This document shows, piece by piece, positions 30,038 to 40,207 of a stretch of DNA of 64,000 nt. The notes below the pieces were generated by a model that was not told where the DNA came from, searched no databases, and worked only from the letters and a program-made list of their open reading frames with translations. Origin of the DNA: Actinokineospora iranica (GTDB lineage: Bacteria > Actinomycetota > Actinomycetes > Mycobacteriales > Pseudonocardiaceae); NCBI RefSeq assembly GCF_900101685.1, contig NZ_FMZZ01000003.1, forward strand, positions 185,886 through 249,885, read 5' to 3'. The translations under genes were made by a program, and so were the position numbers. Every line of letters begins with the position of its first letter. Position 1 is the stretch's first letter.

Positions 30038-30739
30038 TTAGAGGCGGTTTTGGAGGGCGTCGGCGGCGGCTAGGAGGTCGGCGGCCCAGCGGGCGCCGGG
30101 GCGGCGGCCCATGCGGTCTATGGGGCCGCTGACGGAGACGGCGGCCACCACGGTGCCGGAGGCGTCTCGGACGGGGGCGGAGACGCTGGCCACGCCTGGT
30201 TCGCGTTCTGCGACGCTTTGGGCCCAGCCTCGGCGTCTTACCTCCAGGAGGGCGCGTTCGCCGAAGACGGCGTCGGTGAGGAGGCTGCGTTGGGTGGCTG
30301 GGTCGGCCCAGGCGGCCAGGACCTTGGCTCCCGAGCCCGCGGTCATGGGGAGGCGGGAGCCGACCGGGACGGTGTCCCGCAGGCCGCTGGGGGGTTCCGC
30401 GGAGCAGACGCAGATTCGGTGCAGACCGTCGCGGCGGTAGAGCTGCACGCTCTCGCCGGTTCGGTCCCGCAACCTGGGCAGGACCGAGGTCGCCGCGTCG
30501 AGCAGGGGGTCGGTCGCGCCGCCCGCCAGTTCGGCCAGAGCCGCGCCGGGGCGCCATCTGCCGTCGGACCCTCTGCGCAGGAGGCGGTGCACCTCCAGGC
30601 CGACCGCCAGCCGATGGGCCGTGGCCCGGGGCAGGCCGGTCTTGGCGCACAACTCCGCCAGGCCGCAGGGCTCCTTGGCCACCGCCTGCAGTACGGCCAT
30701 TGCCTTGTCCAGAACTCCGATGCCGCTATGCTGTCCCAC
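30038..30739 (-). CDS. IclR-family transcriptional regulator
   Basis: A 233-residue regulator. The N-terminal winged helix-turn-helix occupies residues 8-65 (VLDKAMAVLQAVAKEPCGLA, then CAKTGLPRATAHRLAVGLE) and the C-terminal effector domain follows (SVQLYRRDGLHRICVCSAEP, then GSRLPMTAGSGAKVLAAW). Divergence from leuCD, with 64 bp between starts, makes it the likely leuCD regulator, like NdgR/LtbR of Streptomyces and Corynebacterium, which act on leucine and related genes (established for those). It starts at GTG. It probably represses itself and leuCD through the inverted repeat between them. Confidence 0.9.
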   Translation of the reverse strand: MGQHSGIGVLDKAMAVLQAVAKEPCGLAELCAKTGLPRATAHRLAVGLEVHRLLRRGSDGRWRPGAALAELAGGATDPLLDAATSVLPRLRDRTGESVQLYRRDGLHRICVCSAEPPSGLRDTVPVGSRLPMTAGSGAKVLAAWADPATQRSLLTDAVFGERALLEVRRRGWAQSVAEREPGVASVSAPVRDASGTVVAAVSVSGPIDRMGRRPGARWAADLLAAADALQNRL

Positions 30740-30752
30740 GTCTCGATACTAC

Positions 30753-30787
30753 TTTCCCGTTATGTGGGAAGTCCAGTCTGTGGGAAG
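30753..30787. promoter_or_regulatory. candidate IclR operator between regulator and leuC
   Basis: An inverted repeat TTCCC-N7-GGGAA at 30754-30770 inside ACTTTCCC...GGGAAGT, plus a direct repeat TGTGGGAAG at 30763-30771 and 30779-30787. It sits midway between the two start codons. Confidence 0.55.
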
Positions 30788-30803
30788 CTGATGGTGATGG
30801 GCG

Positions 30804-32234
30804 ATGGCCAAAACGCTCGCCGAAAAGGTGTGGGACCAGCACGTGGTGCGTCGCGGCAGCGGCGCGGAACCTGATCTGCTCTACATCGACCTGCATCTCG
30901 TGCACGAGGTGACCAGCCCGCAGGCCTTCGACGGCCTGCGGCTCGCTGGGCGGCCGGTCCGCAGGCCGGATCTGACCATAGCGACCGAAGACCACAACGT
31001 GCCGACGGTGGGAATCGACCTGCCCATCGCCGACCCGGTCTCGCGCACCCAGGTGGAGACGCTGCGCCGCAACTGCGCCGAGTTCGGCGTGCGGCTGCAC
31101 CCCATGGGCGACGTCGAGCAGGGCATCGTGCACGTGGTCGGGCCGCAGCTTGGGCTCACCCAGCCCGGCATGACCGTGGTGTGCGGCGACAGCCACACCT
31201 CGACGCACGGCGCGTTCGGCGCGCTCGCGTTCGGCATCGGCACCTCCGAGGTCGAGCATGTGCTCGCCACGCAGACACTGCCGTTGCGCCCCTTCAAGAC
31301 CATGGCCATCACCGTCGAGGGCGAGCTGCGCCCGGGGGTCACCGCGAAAGACGTGATCCTCGCGGTGATCGCGAAGATCGGCACCGGCGGCGGCCAGGGG
31401 TACGTCCTGGAGTACCGCGGCCCGGCCATCGAGAAGCTGTCGATGGAAGCGCGGATGACCGTGTGCAACATGTCGATCGAGGCGGGCGCGCGGGCCGGGA
31501 TGATCGCCCCGGACGAGACGACCTTCGCTTATCTCAAGGGTCGTCCGCACGCGCCGCGGGGCGCGGACTGGGACGCCGCGGTGGCCGACTGGCGCGAGTT
31601 GCGCACCGACGACGGCGCGACGTTCGACGCCGAGGTCGTGCTCGACGCCGCCGAGCTGACTCCGTTCGTCACCTGGGGAACCAACCCGGGGCAGGGCCTG
31701 CCGCTGTCGGCGGCGATCCCGGACCCGGAGCTGATCGCCGACGAGAACGAGCGCGTGGCCGCCGAGAAGGCCTTGTCGTACATGGATCTCACCCCGGGCA
31801 CGCCGCTGCGCGAGATCAGCGTCGACACGGTGTTCCTCGGTTCCTGCACCAACGGCCGCATCGAGGATCTGCGCGCGGCGGCGGACGTCATCCGCGGCAG
31901 GCACGTCGCGGACGGGGTGCGGATGCTCGTGGTGCCCGGCTCGATGCGGGTGCGCGCGCAGGCCGAGTCCGAGGGCCTGGACAAGGTGTTCCTCGCCGCT
32001 GGCGCGGAGTGGCGGCAGGCTGGCTGCTCGATGTGCCTTGGCATGAACCCCGACCAGCTCGCCCCCGGGGAGCGCAGCGCGTCCACATCGAACCGCAACT
32101 TCGAGGGCAGGCAGGGCAAGGGCGGGCGCACCCACCTGGTCTCGCCGCTGGTCGCCGCGGCGACCGCGGTGCGCGGCACGCTTTCCTCGCCAGAGGACCT
32201 CGCCCCCGCCACCAGCACCGACGACCGGAACTGA
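30804..32234 (+). CDS. leuC: 3-isopropylmalate dehydratase large subunit
   Basis: A 476-residue aconitase-fold subunit that, with LeuD, isomerises 2- to 3-isopropylmalate. The [4Fe-4S] ligands are visible as Cys in [13 protein letters not shown] (about 350) and the pair in [12 protein letters not shown] (about 410). The early motifs [20 protein letters not shown] and EDHNVPT are typical. The start is ATG at 30804, just downstream of the operator. leuD follows after 12 nt, so the two form an operon, and hupB comes next after a terminator. Confidence 0.97.
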   Translation: MAKTLAEKVWDQHVVRRGSGAEPDLLYIDLHLVHEVTSPQAFDGLRLAGRPVRRPDLTIATEDHNVPTVGIDLPIADPVSRTQVETLRRNCAEFGVRLHPMGDVEQGIVHVVGPQLGLTQPGMTVVCGDSHTSTHGAFGALAFGIGTSEVEHVLATQTLPLRPFKTMAITVEGELRPGVTAKDVILAVIAKIGTGGGQGYVLEYRGPAIEKLSMEARMTVCNMSIEAGARAGMIAPDETTFAYLKGRPHAPRGADWDAAVADWRELRTDDGATFDAEVVLDAAELTPFVTWGTNPGQGLPLSAAIPDPELIADENERVAAEKALSYMDLTPGTPLREISVDTVFLGSCTNGRIEDLRAAADVIRGRHVADGVRMLVVPGSMRVRAQAESEGLDKVFLAAGAEWRQAGCSMCLGMNPDQLAPGERSASTSNRNFEGRQGKGGRTHLVSPLVAAATAVRGTLSSPEDLAPATSTDDRN

Positions 32235-32246
32235 GGTATCGACACC

Positions 32247-32849
32247 ATGGAGCCGTTCACCACGCACACCGGGGTCGGGGTGCCGCTGCGCCGGTCCAAC
32301 GTGGACACCGACCAGATCATCCCCGCCGTCTACCTCAAGCGGGTCAGCCGCACCGGGTTCGAGGACGGGTTGTTCGCGGCTTGGCGAAACGACGAGCACT
32401 TCGTGCTGAACCAGGAGCCCTACCGGGCGGGCAGCGTCCTGGTCGCAGGCCCCGACTTCGGCACCGGGTCCTCCCGCGAGCACGCCGTCTGGGCGTTGTC
32501 CGACTACGGGTTCCGGGTGGTCGTCTCCGCCCGCTTCGCCGACATCTTCCGCGGCAACGCGGGCAAGCAGGGCCTCGTGGCCGCCGAGTGCGCCCAGTCC
32601 GACATCGAACTGTTGTGGAAGCTGCTCGAAGCCGAGCCTGGGACGCAGGTCACTGTCGACCTTGTCGAAAAGACCGTCCGCGCCAAGGACTTCTCCGCGC
32701 CGTTCTTCGTGGACGACTACACCCGCTGGCGGCTGCTCGAAGGGCTCGACGACATCGCCCTGACCCTGCGCCACGCGGACGCGATTGACGAGTTCGAGCA
32801 GGCCAGGCCCTCGTGGAAGCCGGTGACGACCCCGCTTCCGACCGCCTGA
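32247..32849 (+). CDS. leuD: 3-isopropylmalate dehydratase small subunit
   Basis: A 200-residue swivel-domain subunit of isopropylmalate isomerase. It begins [20 protein letters not shown], includes the substrate loop [20 protein letters not shown] and the later [10 protein letters not shown] segment. It completes the active site with LeuC. The start ATG at 32247 is 12 nt after leuC. A strong hairpin follows, ending the leuCD unit. Confidence 0.96.
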   Translation: MEPFTTHTGVGVPLRRSNVDTDQIIPAVYLKRVSRTGFEDGLFAAWRNDEHFVLNQEPYRAGSVLVAGPDFGTGSSREHAVWALSDYGFRVVVSARFADIFRGNAGKQGLVAAECAQSDIELLWKLLEAEPGTQVTVDLVEKTVRAKDFSAPFFVDDYTRWRLLEGLDDIALTLRHADAIDEFEQARPSWKPVTTPLPTA

Positions 32850-32853
32850 CCCC

Positions 32854-32892
32854 CGGGCCGGATTCCCCTTTCCCGAAGGGGGATCCGGCCCG
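32854..32892 (+). terminator. terminator after leuD
   Basis: A 17-bp stem (32854-32870 with 32876-32892, one G-U) and a 5-nt loop TCCCG, 4 nt beyond the leuD stop. Confidence 0.85.
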
Positions 32893-33101
32893 CTCTCCGT
32901 CAGCCACAACCCAACGCGAGCACCCCGCGCGACGCCCGAAAACCAGCGTTTCGGCCCTCCGAGTGGACGCCGACACCGCATGACGCAAGGAAAAATCGGG
33001 CGCGTCGCGTGGAAATCGCGCGCATTTGGGCCTATCTTGGCGAGAAGTCGGCCGAGTTCGGCCGTTAACGGCAGTGTGGCTCTCTTACGGAGGACTGAAG
33101 G

Positions 33102-33821
33102 GTGAACAAGGCCCAACTCATCGAGGCGTTGTCCGAGCGCCTTGGCGACAAGAAGGCCGCAGGCGCTGCGGTCGACGGTCTCGTCGACGTGATCGTTCGC
33201 ACGGTCAACAAGGGCGAGAAGGTCAACATCACCGGCTTCGGCGTGTTCGAGAAGCGCGCCCGTGCTGCCCGTACCGCGCGCAACCCGCGTACCGGCGAGA
33301 CGGTGAAGGTCAAGAAGACGAACGTGCCCGCGTTCCGCGCCGGGACCATGTTCAAGGAGGTCGTGAGCGGGGCGAAGAAGCTGCCCAAGGTCGCGGCCAC
33401 CCGCGGGGCGGGCACCACCGCCCGCGGCACGGCGGCGTCCACTCGCGCCGCGGGCACCACCACCCGCGGCACGGCGGCGTCCACTCGCACCGCGGCGCCC
33501 AAGCCCGCGGCCGCGACCACGCGCAGCACCACCACGCGCACCCGTGCGGCAGCGGCAAAGCCCGCGGCGGCGGCGAAGCCCGCCACCACCACCCGCACCC
33601 GCGCGGCGGCGGCGAAGCCCGCGGCCACCAAGACCGCGGCGGCCTCCAAGGCCACCACCACGAAGACGGCGGCCCCCAAGGCCACCCCGGCCAAGAAGGC
33701 CACCCCCACGGCGGCGAAGACCACCGCCACCAAGAAGACGACGGCCGCCAAGAGCACCACCCCCAAGGCGACCGCCAGCGCCACCCCGGCGCCCAAGAAG
33801 GCCACCACCCGCAAGAAGTAG
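33102..33821 (+). CDS. hupB: HU-family nucleoid protein with Lys/Ala-rich tail
   Basis: A 239-residue nucleoid protein. Residues 1-90 are a full HU domain ([40 protein letters not shown], then [15 protein letters not shown]). The remaining 150 residues are a disordered, highly basic tail built of Ala, Thr, Lys, Pro and Arg, in which [15 protein letters not shown]-like and [10 protein letters not shown]-like blocks repeat. This two-part design matches mycobacterial HupB and Streptomyces HupS, which compact DNA and bind it nonspecifically. GGAGGACTG precedes the GTG start. It is followed by a perfect 17-bp terminator. Confidence 0.95.
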   Translation: MNKAQLIEALSERLGDKKAAGAAVDGLVDVIVRTVNKGEKVNITGFGVFEKRARAARTARNPRTGETVKVKKTNVPAFRAGTMFKEVVSGAKKLPKVAATRGAGTTARGTAASTRAAGTTTRGTAASTRTAAPKPAAATTRSTTTRTRAAAAKPAAAAKPATTTRTRAAAAKPAATKTAAASKATTTKTAAPKATPAKKATPTAAKTTATKKTTAAKSTTPKATASATPAPKKATTRKK

Positions 33822-33846
33822 TGGCCGTCAGGCAGTAAAAGCTTTT

Positions 33847-33887
33847 CGCGAGAGCCCCGCACGCTTCCCCCGTGCGGGGCTCTCGCG
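33847..33887 (+). terminator. terminator after hupB
   Basis: A perfect 17-bp stem CGCGAGAGCCCCGCACG with its complement and a 7-nt CTTCCCC loop, 25 nt from the hupB stop. Confidence 0.9.
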
Positions 33888-34369
33888 TATCCGGGCCAAG
33901 GACCGATGAGGCTCGCTGGGCCGTGGTTCACGGGACAGGCGAGCAGGTTTGGCAGGCAGGCGGCTTCGTGGGCGAGCGGTTGCCTGCTTGGGGAACAACA
34001 GGGTTTACCAGCCAGGCAATGGGCGCGCTTCAGCGCAGCCTGGCCGTCGGCGGGGGACTGCCAGTTCGGCGGACAGCCGGTAAAGCAGTGGGACGGGTGT
34101 GGCAGGCGAGAAAGCAGCCGACGGACCCGATTGGCGTGGGATTACCGGTCGGCAGGCGGACGAACTGTCGGGTCGGCCCGGGTCGCCCCTTGAGTTGGTA
34201 GTCGGCCAAAGCGGTGGACGGCTTTAAGGACAAGCGGTAGCCGACCAAGCTCTCGGAGCCTGCTCGTCACCCCCTACCCTCCTGCCAACCAAGCCCGGCC
34301 CTGCCGGGTACTTGGCCGGGGTGAAGGAGCGAACCCGCCCCCCACAGAGCCGCACCCGGCCTGCCATGT
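33888..34369. repeat. gene-free stretch with satellite traces before palindrome C
   Basis: No gene is recognised. The open frames of up to 109 codons are Gly/Arg-rich and unlike the neighbours. Bases 33940-34200 contain repeated GGCAGGC and CCAGCC words that may be decayed satellite. From about 34280 there are two clearer units (CTGCCAACCAAGCCCGGCC, GGAGCGAACCCGCCCCCC) nearly matching those before palindrome B. Confidence 0.55.
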
Positions 34370-34518
34370 GCTCGATGGGGTGGAGTGGTTTCTTCGGGGG
34401 TGAAGGAAGATCCCTAAACTTGCCGTGGTCGTGGGGCCGAAGGCTCCCCACCCGTCTTTCCCCGCGACGGGATCTTCCTTCGTAGGGGCCCCGAAGAAAC
34501 CACTCCACCCCATCGAGC
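34370..34518. repeat. long-palindrome element, copy C (best copy)
   Basis: Perfect outer stem of 30 bp (GCTCGATGGGGTGGAGTGG with TTTCTTCGGGG against the right end), an asymmetric internal loop, an inner stem GAAGGAAGATCCC/GGGATCTTCCTTC, and a central hairpin GTGGGG-CCGAAGGCT-CCCCAC. It lies between hupB (+) and the MutT1-like gene (-), 42 nt from the latter's stop. Confidence 0.92.
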
Positions 34519-34560
34519 CAACCCCACAACCCAGCCCCCGCAGAAGCCAGCCAACACGAA

Positions 34561-35427
34561 TCAAGGCGAGTCGACGTAGTCCGCCGCCACAAGCTCCTCA
34601 CCAGCGAACGACAGCACCCAGACACTGCCCTTCCGACTCTGAGGCTCCCCCAATTCCACACCAGACCCCGCCGACACTTCCGCCAGCGCCCCCGGGATCA
34701 CACCCCCCTGACTGCACACGACCGCGACCTCCCCCGTGGCCACAACCCGCCGAAACACGTCCACAGCAGCCCCTTCAGCCGCCTGCTCCGCCAGCGCGGG
34801 CTCCTGCTCCACCGAAACCCCCAAGAGACCTGCCAGCGGCCGCACAGTGTCCACGCACCGCACCTTCGGAGCCGCCAACACCCGCGACGGCCCGAACAGC
34901 GGCAGCAGCCGCGTCAGCGCCTCCCGTTCCCGCAGCCCGGTGGGCGACAGCGGACGCTCCGCGTCCGGCCCATGCCAGCGGTCTTTCTTGCCCGCGTGCG
35001 CATGTCGAACCACCAGCAACGTCGTCGTCTCAGCGGGCAAAGCCGCGAAGCGCGCCAACACCACCCGATCGTGCGGATAGGTCACCAGGTGAACCGCGTC
35101 GGACACGGGTATCCAGCGCAGGACGTCGACCTCGTCGTTGGGCTCAAAGGAACCCCCAGCCGCGCGGGCGGCGAAGTAGGAGACCGTCTTGGCGCTCTCA
35201 CCGACCACGTAGTGCACCTGCCCGAGGGAGCGGCCCAGCACCGCCGCGAAACCGGTCTCCTCGGCCACTTCCCGCACCGCCGCGGCGTGCACCGACTCGC
35301 CGGGGTCGAGTTTTCCCTTGGGCAGGCTCCAGTCGCCGTAGCGGGGGCGGTGGACGATGGCTGTCTCGACCGTGTTCTTCCCGCGCCGCCACAGGACCGC
35401 GCCCGCGGCGGCGATGTGTCCCGGCAC
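34561..35427 (-). CDS. mutT1: Nudix hydrolase fused to histidine phosphatase (MutT1-like)
   Basis: A 288-residue two-domain protein. The N-terminal Nudix domain has a full box G-KLDPG-E-SVHAAAV-REVAEETG at about residues 38-60. The C-terminal domain from about residue 135 has the RHG-type motif LLVVRHAHAGKKDRW of histidine phosphatases. The order matches mycobacterial MutT1, which hydrolyses 8-oxo-dGTP and diadenosine polyphosphates. The GTG at 35427 lies 2 nt beyond the ppk stop, so it is coupled to ppk. An upstream start at 35547 would lie inside ppk and is not favoured. From memory, ppk-mutT1 are also neighbours in mycobacteria. Confidence 0.9.
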   Translation of the reverse strand: MPGHIAAAGAVLWRRGKNTVETAIVHRPRYGDWSLPKGKLDPGESVHAAAVREVAEETGFAAVLGRSLGQVHYVVGESAKTVSYFAARAAGGSFEPNDEVDVLRWIPVSDAVHLVTYPHDRVVLARFAALPAETTTLLVVRHAHAGKKDRWHGPDAERPLSPTGLREREALTRLLPLFGPSRVLAAPKVRCVDTVRPLAGLLGVSVEQEPALAEQAAEGAAVDVFRRVVATGEVAVVCSQGGVIPGALAEVSAGSGVELGEPQSRKGSVWVLSFAGEELVAADYVDSP

Positions 35428-35429
35428 GG

Positions 35430-37622
35430 CTAACCGAGGGCGCGGTGTCGGGCGAGCATCCCCGCCTGGTGGTCGCGGACCTGTGAGCCGTCCGCGGGCG
35501 ACGGTTCCCACTCGCCCTTGGGGGACAGGATCCAGCACCGGGTGCACGGGTCGAGCGCGGAGTCGAAGAGCTCGTCCAGTTGCGCGGTGAGCCGCGGATC
35601 GGTGACCCGGACCTGGACTTCGACGCGCCGGTCGAGGTTGCGGTGCATCATGTCCGCGCTGCCGATCCAGTGCTCCCCGGCGCCCGCGAAGTGGAAGATG
35701 CGCGAGTGCTCAAGGAACCGCCCCAGGATGGAGCGGACCTGGATGTTCTCGCTGAGCCCCGGGATTCCCGGCTTGAGCGCGCAGATCCCGCGCACCACCA
35801 CCTCGACCGGCACACCGGCCTGCGACGCGCGGTAGAGCGCGTCGATGACCTGTTCGTCCACGAGGGAGTTCACCTTGATGCGGATTCGCGCGGGCCGCCC
35901 GGCGCGCAGGTGCTCGACTTCGCCTTCGATGCGCTCGACGATGCCGCGCCGCACGCCGTAGGGGGCCACGAGCAGGCTGCGGTACTTGTCCTGCCGGGCG
36001 TAGCCGGTCAGCACGTTGAACAGGTCGGTGAGGTCCGCGCCGATCGCGGGCTCGGCGGTGAGCAGGCCGACGTCCTCGTAGAGCCGCGCGGTCTTCGGGT
36101 TGTAGTTGCCGGTGCCGATGTGGCAGTAGCGGCGGATCGTGGAGCCCTCCTGGCGGACCACGAGCGAGGTCTTGCAGTGCGTTTTGAGGCCCACCAAGCC
36201 GTACACCACGTGCACGCCCGCCTTCTCCAGCGCCCGCGCCCACTTGATGTTGGCCTGCTCGTCGAAGCGCGCCTTGAGTTCCACCAGGACGACGACCTGC
36301 TTGCCCGCCTCGGCCGCGTCGATGAGCGCGTCCACGATGGGCGAGTCGCCGGAGGTGCGGTACAGCGTCTGCTTGATGGCCAGCACCTGCGGGTCGCTCG
36401 CGGCCTGCTGCACGAACCGCTGCACGCTGGTGGAGAACGAGTCGTACGGGTGGTGCACCAGCACGTCGCCCTCGCGCAGCGTCGCGAACACGCTCTTGGG
36501 CGTCTCGCGCTCGGCGAACGCCGGGTGGGTCGCGGGGACGAACGGCGGGTCCTTGAGCTCCTTGCGGTCCACGCCGTAGATCTGCCACAGGCACGACAGG
36601 TCGAGCAGGCCCTGCACGACGACGACGTCGTTGGGGTGCACCTCCAGTTCGCGCAGCAGCAGTTCGAGCATGTGCTCGCTCATGTCGTCGGACACTTCCA
36701 GCCGCACCGACGGGCCGAACCGGCGCTGCGCCAGTTCGCGTTCCAGTGCCTGCAACAGGTCCTCGTCGCGGTCCTCTTCGACTTCGAGGTCGGCGTTGCG
36801 GGTGACCCGGAACGCGTGCACCTCGATGACCTGCATCCCGGCGAACAACGCGTTCAAGTGGGCCGCGATCAGCTCTTCCATCGGCAGGAAGACGGCCACC
36901 TGCTCGTCGGCGCTGCGGTCGATGGGGACCAGGCGCGGCACGTTGTCGGGGACCTTGACCCGGGCGAACCGCTCGGTGCCGCCCTCCGGGTCGCGCACCG
37001 TCACCGCGAGGTTGAGGGAAAGCCCGGAGATGTAGGGGAACGGGTGCGCCGGGTCGACCGCGAGCGGGGTGAGGACCGGGAAGACCTGGTCGCGGAAGTA
37101 GATCGACAGCCGCCTGCGGTCGTCGTCGGTGACCTCGTCCCAGGTGGCGATCTTGATGCCGCGGTCGGCGAGTTCCGGGCGGACCCGGTCGGAGAAGGCG
37201 CGCGAGTGCTGGGCGACGAGTTCCTGGTTGCGCTTGGCGATGTGGCCCAACTGCTCGCGCGGGGTAAGTCCGTCCGCGCTGCGCACCGACAGCCCGGTCT
37301 CGTTCCGGCGTTTGAGGCCCGCGACGCGCACCATGTAGAACTCGTCCAGGTTCGAGGCGAAGATGGCGAGGAACTTCGCCCGCTCCAGCAGCGGCTGCGA
37401 CGAGTCCTCCGCGAGCGCGAGCACCCGGGCGTTGAAGTCCAACCAGGACAGTTCCCGGTTGAGGTAGCGGTCGTCGGGCAGGTCCGTCACGGCAGCGGCC
37501 GGGGTCACCGCCGGTGGCGCGAACGGGACGCTGCGCGGCTCCGGCGTGGTTTCCGGCGCCGAGGTCGCTGGCGGCGGCGCGTCGGGGGCGGGGGCTTGGT
37601 CGTGCGTGCTCTCCGTGCTCAC
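35430..37622 (-). CDS. ppk: polyphosphate kinase 1
   Basis: A 730-residue PPK1. It reversibly makes polyphosphate from ATP. A disordered Pro/Ala/Thr N-terminal extension of about 48 residues precedes [20 protein letters not shown], the family start. The autophosphorylated His is in [20 protein letters not shown] near residue 500, and a second conserved His segment ([20 protein letters not shown]) lies in the C-terminal domain. The GTG at 37622 gives the full-length frame. It is the first gene of a unit with the MutT1-like gene. Confidence 0.96.
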   Translation of the reverse strand: MSTESTHDQAPAPDAPPPATSAPETTPEPRSVPFAPPAVTPAAAVTDLPDDRYLNRELSWLDFNARVLALAEDSSQPLLERAKFLAIFASNLDEFYMVRVAGLKRRNETGLSVRSADGLTPREQLGHIAKRNQELVAQHSRAFSDRVRPELADRGIKIATWDEVTDDDRRRLSIYFRDQVFPVLTPLAVDPAHPFPYISGLSLNLAVTVRDPEGGTERFARVKVPDNVPRLVPIDRSADEQVAVFLPMEELIAAHLNALFAGMQVIEVHAFRVTRNADLEVEEDRDEDLLQALERELAQRRFGPSVRLEVSDDMSEHMLELLLRELEVHPNDVVVVQGLLDLSCLWQIYGVDRKELKDPPFVPATHPAFAERETPKSVFATLREGDVLVHHPYDSFSTSVQRFVQQAASDPQVLAIKQTLYRTSGDSPIVDALIDAAEAGKQVVVLVELKARFDEQANIKWARALEKAGVHVVYGLVGLKTHCKTSLVVRQEGSTIRRYCHIGTGNYNPKTARLYEDVGLLTAEPAIGADLTDLFNVLTGYARQDKYRSLLVAPYGVRRGIVERIEGEVEHLRAGRPARIRIKVNSLVDEQVIDALYRASQAGVPVEVVVRGICALKPGIPGLSENIQVRSILGRFLEHSRIFHFAGAGEHWIGSADMMHRNLDRRVEVQVRVTDPRLTAQLDELFDSALDPCTRCWILSPKGEWEPSPADGSQVRDHQAGMLARHRALG

Positions 37623-37694
37623 ACCCTCATTGTCCAGCAGAGATGCGACAACCGCGCGTTCCCGGGCCTACGCGACCGTGAACTTTCTTGTGAT

Positions 37695-38366
37695 CTACAG
37701 CCTGTTCCAAGGCGTTCCGCAGGCCGCGCGGGTGGCGCGGGTCGTGTTGGCTCCGACGCCGAGTGAGCGCGCGTGCGCCAGGTCCTCGGGCGTGTCGACG
37801 TCGCAGCGCAGGCGGGGGAGGTCGTCGCCGACGCGGATGGCGGAGTGGGCGTGGGCGTTCGCCGAGCCAAGTCCGAATCGGGGGGCGAGCGGCCCGCCGG
37901 GCGCGGACAGCAGCAGTGTCGTGCCGGTGCCGGGCCGGTCCGCGACGAACGCGCGCCGCCCGTCGGCCTCGGCCACCGCCGCGGCGAGCGCGGCGGGGGT
38001 CAGGGCGGGCAGGTCGGCCTGCAGCGCGCCGACCACCGACCGGGGGTCGCGGGCACGCAGCGTCGCCGCGCCGAAGCGCAGCGCGGCGTTGAGCCCGGCG
38101 AGGCCGCGCTCGTCGACGCATTCCGCTGCCGTCGGCGCCAGCGCGCCTGCCACCCGTTCGTCCTCGCACACCACCAGCAGCCGCCGCACCCCCGGCGCGG
38201 CGAGCGCGGCGGCGACGGTGTCGAGCACCACCGCCAGCACCAGGTCGCGGTGGCAGGCCGGGCCGCCGCCCACCGCGCCACGCAACCGCGACTTCGCCCG
38301 GTCCAGGTGCTTGACCGGCACCACGAGGTCCACCACCGCTCCGATACTGCCGGCCAGCGCTGACAC
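37695..38366 (-). CDS. fbiD: phosphoenolpyruvate guanylyltransferase (F420 synthesis)
   Basis: A 223-residue nucleotidyltransferase of the CofC/FbiD group. In actinobacteria FbiD couples GTP and phosphoenolpyruvate to form the precursor of the F420 side chain (established for mycobacteria). The N-terminus VVDLVVPVKHLDRAKSRLRG is the nucleotide-binding start, followed by LLVVCEDERVAGAL, VGALQADLPALTP and GTTLLLSAPGG, and RCDVDTPEDLAHARSLGVG near the end. The GTG at 38366 is the longest start, and a start a few codons later is possible. It is divergent from the acyltransferase. Confidence 0.88.
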   Translation of the reverse strand: MSALAGSIGAVVDLVVPVKHLDRAKSRLRGAVGGGPACHRDLVLAVVLDTVAAALAAPGVRRLLVVCEDERVAGALAPTAAECVDERGLAGLNAALRFGAATLRARDPRSVVGALQADLPALTPAALAAAVAEADGRRAFVADRPGTGTTLLLSAPGGPLAPRFGLGSANAHAHSAIRVGDDLPRLRCDVDTPEDLAHARSLGVGANTTRATRAACGTPWNRL

Positions 38367-38439
38367 CCACCCCGTATGGACCCGCGACCGGGTGGCCAGG
38401 AAGACTCACTGCCCACGGTTGCGCGAAGAGGAGGAGCAG

Positions 38440-39180
38440 TTGGGCAAGCGCGAGAAGGGCGGGTTCTGGGTCGGCGCCGCGGCGGTCGCCTTCTACCCGA
38501 TGACCTGGCTGGGCAAACGCACCTATCGCGGCGCGGAGAAACTGCCCGCGACGGGTCCGGTGCTGCTGGTGATGAACCACGTCTCCCATCTCGACCCGCC
38601 CAACGACGCGGTGTTCGTGCACCGCAACAAGCGGGTCCCGCGCTTCATGGCCAAGGACAGCCTGTTCCGCGTCCCGGTGTTCGGCAAGATCCTCGCTGGC
38701 TCCGGCGGCATCCCCGTCTACCGGGGCTCTTCCGAGGCCAGGCACAGCCTCAGCGCGGCGCACGAGGCGCTGCGGACGGGGAAGGCCGTGGTGATCTACC
38801 CGGAGGGCACCATCACCAAGGACCCGGACGGCTGGCCGATGCGCGCCCGCACCGGCGTCGCCCGGCTCGCGCTGGAGAACGACGTGCCGGTCATCCCCGC
38901 CGCGCGCTGGGGCACGAACCACATCTGGGACGGCTACACCAAGAAGTTCCACCCGCTGCCGCGCAAGGAGGTCGTCACGGTCCTCGGCGACCCGGTCGAC
39001 CTGTCGGCGTACCGGGGACAGCCGGTGACGAACAAACTGCTGCGCGAGGTCACCGACCTGCTGATGGCTGAGATCCGGCGGATGCTGGCCGAGATCAGGC
39101 AGGAGCCCGAGCCAGCCGGGTTCTACGTGCCCCTGGCCAGGCAGAGCGCCAAGCGGGGCTCCGACGAGGTCGCGAGCTGA
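38440..39180 (+). CDS. 1-acylglycerol-3-phosphate acyltransferase
   Basis: A 246-residue PlsC-type acyltransferase of phospholipid synthesis. The HX4D motif is [11 protein letters not shown] near residue 48, the Arg motif is in [18 protein letters not shown], and the EGT motif in [14 protein letters not shown] chose TTG at 38440 because GAGGAG lies just upstream and no ATG or GTG in this frame fits the family start. The following gpsA, 1 nt later, makes glycerol-3-phosphate for the same pathway. Confidence 0.88.
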   Translation: MGKREKGGFWVGAAAVAFYPMTWLGKRTYRGAEKLPATGPVLLVMNHVSHLDPPNDAVFVHRNKRVPRFMAKDSLFRVPVFGKILAGSGGIPVYRGSSEARHSLSAAHEALRTGKAVVIYPEGTITKDPDGWPMRARTGVARLALENDVPVIPAARWGTNHIWDGYTKKFHPLPRKEVVTVLGDPVDLSAYRGQPVTNKLLREVTDLLMAEIRRMLAEIRQEPEPAGFYVPLARQSAKRGSDEVAS

Positions 39181-39181
39181 C

Positions 39182-40207
39182 ATGGCCGCCGCTGGCAAGA
39201 CCACCGCTGGCAAGATCACCGTGCTCGGCGCGGGTTCCTGGGGCACCGCGTTCGCCAAGGTGCTCGCCGACGCCGGGCAGCCGGTCACCCTCTGGGCGCG
39301 GCGCCGCGACGTCGCCGATGCCGTCACGCGGGACCGGGAGAACGGCGACTACCTGCCGGGAATCCGCCTCCCGGACAACCTGGCCGCCACTTCCGACCCC
39401 CGCGTCGCCCTCGACGGCGCGGACACCGTCGTGCTGGCCGTCCCCAGCCAGAGCCTGCGCCACAACCTGACCGCGTGGCGCAGCCTGCTGGCGCCGGACG
39501 CGACCCTGGTCAGCCTGGCCAAGGGCATCGAGCGGGGCACGCTGCGCCGGATGAGCGAGGTCATCGTCGAGGTGACCGGCGTCCCCGACGACCGGATCGC
39601 GGTCGTGTCCGGCCCCAACCTGGCCCGGGAGATCGCCGAAGAGCAGCCGACCGCCACCGTCATCGCCTGCCGCGACCACGACCGCGCGGTCGCCGTCCAG
39701 CGGGCCTGCACCACCGGCTACTTCCGCCCGTACACCATCACCGACGTCATCGGCTGCGAGATCGGCGGCGCCTGCAAGAACGTCATCGCCCTCTCCTGCG
39801 GCATGGCGGACGGCCTGGGCTTCGGCGCGAACACCCTGGGCACCCTGATCACCCGGGGCCTGGCCGAGACCAGCCGCCTTGGCGCGGCCCTGGGCGCGGA
39901 CCCCATGACCTTCGCGGGCTTGGCGGGACTGGGCGACCTGGTGGCCACCTGCTCGTCCCCCCTCTCCCGCAACCGGACCTTCGGCGCGAGACTGGGAAGC
40001 GGCGAGTCCATGGCCCAGGCCCAGGCCGCCGTCCACGGCCAGGTGGCCGAGGGCGTGAAGTCCTGTTCGGCCATCCGCGAACTGGCCCAGCGCCACGGCG
40101 TGGAAATGCCCATCACCGAGGTGGTCCACCGGGTCTGCCACGACGGCTTCCACCCCCGCGAGATGGCGGGCGAACTAATCGGCCGCAAGACAAAGCCGGA
40201 ACGATGA
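39182..40207 (+). CDS. gpsA: glycerol-3-phosphate dehydrogenase [NAD(P)+]
   Basis: A 341-residue enzyme reducing dihydroxyacetone phosphate to glycerol-3-phosphate for phospholipids. The N-terminal motif [20 protein letters not shown] is the NAD(P) fold. The substrate/catalytic region shows [38 protein letters not shown] (catalytic Lys in CKN) and [20 protein letters not shown]. It follows the acyltransferase by 1 nt and overlaps the next gene by four bases (ATGA), giving a three-gene unit. Confidence 0.96.
   Translation: MAAAGKTTAGKITVLGAGSWGTAFAKVLADAGQPVTLWARRRDVADAVTRDRENGDYLPGIRLPDNLAATSDPRVALDGADTVVLAVPSQSLRHNLTAWRSLLAPDATLVSLAKGIERGTLRRMSEVIVEVTGVPDDRIAVVSGPNLAREIAEEQPTATVIACRDHDRAVAVQRACTTGYFRPYTITDVIGCEIGGACKNVIALSCGMADGLGFGANTLGTLITRGLAETSRLGAALGADPMTFAGLAGLGDLVATCSSPLSRNRTFGARLGSGESMAQAQAAVHGQVAEGVKSCSAIRELAQRHGVEMPITEVVHRVCHDGFHPREMAGELIGRKTKPER

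Noticed and set aside
33872-34201. 109-codon frame after hupB
   Set aside because: It is Gly/Gln/Arg-rich, begins inside the hupB terminator, and lies in sequence with satellite-like words.
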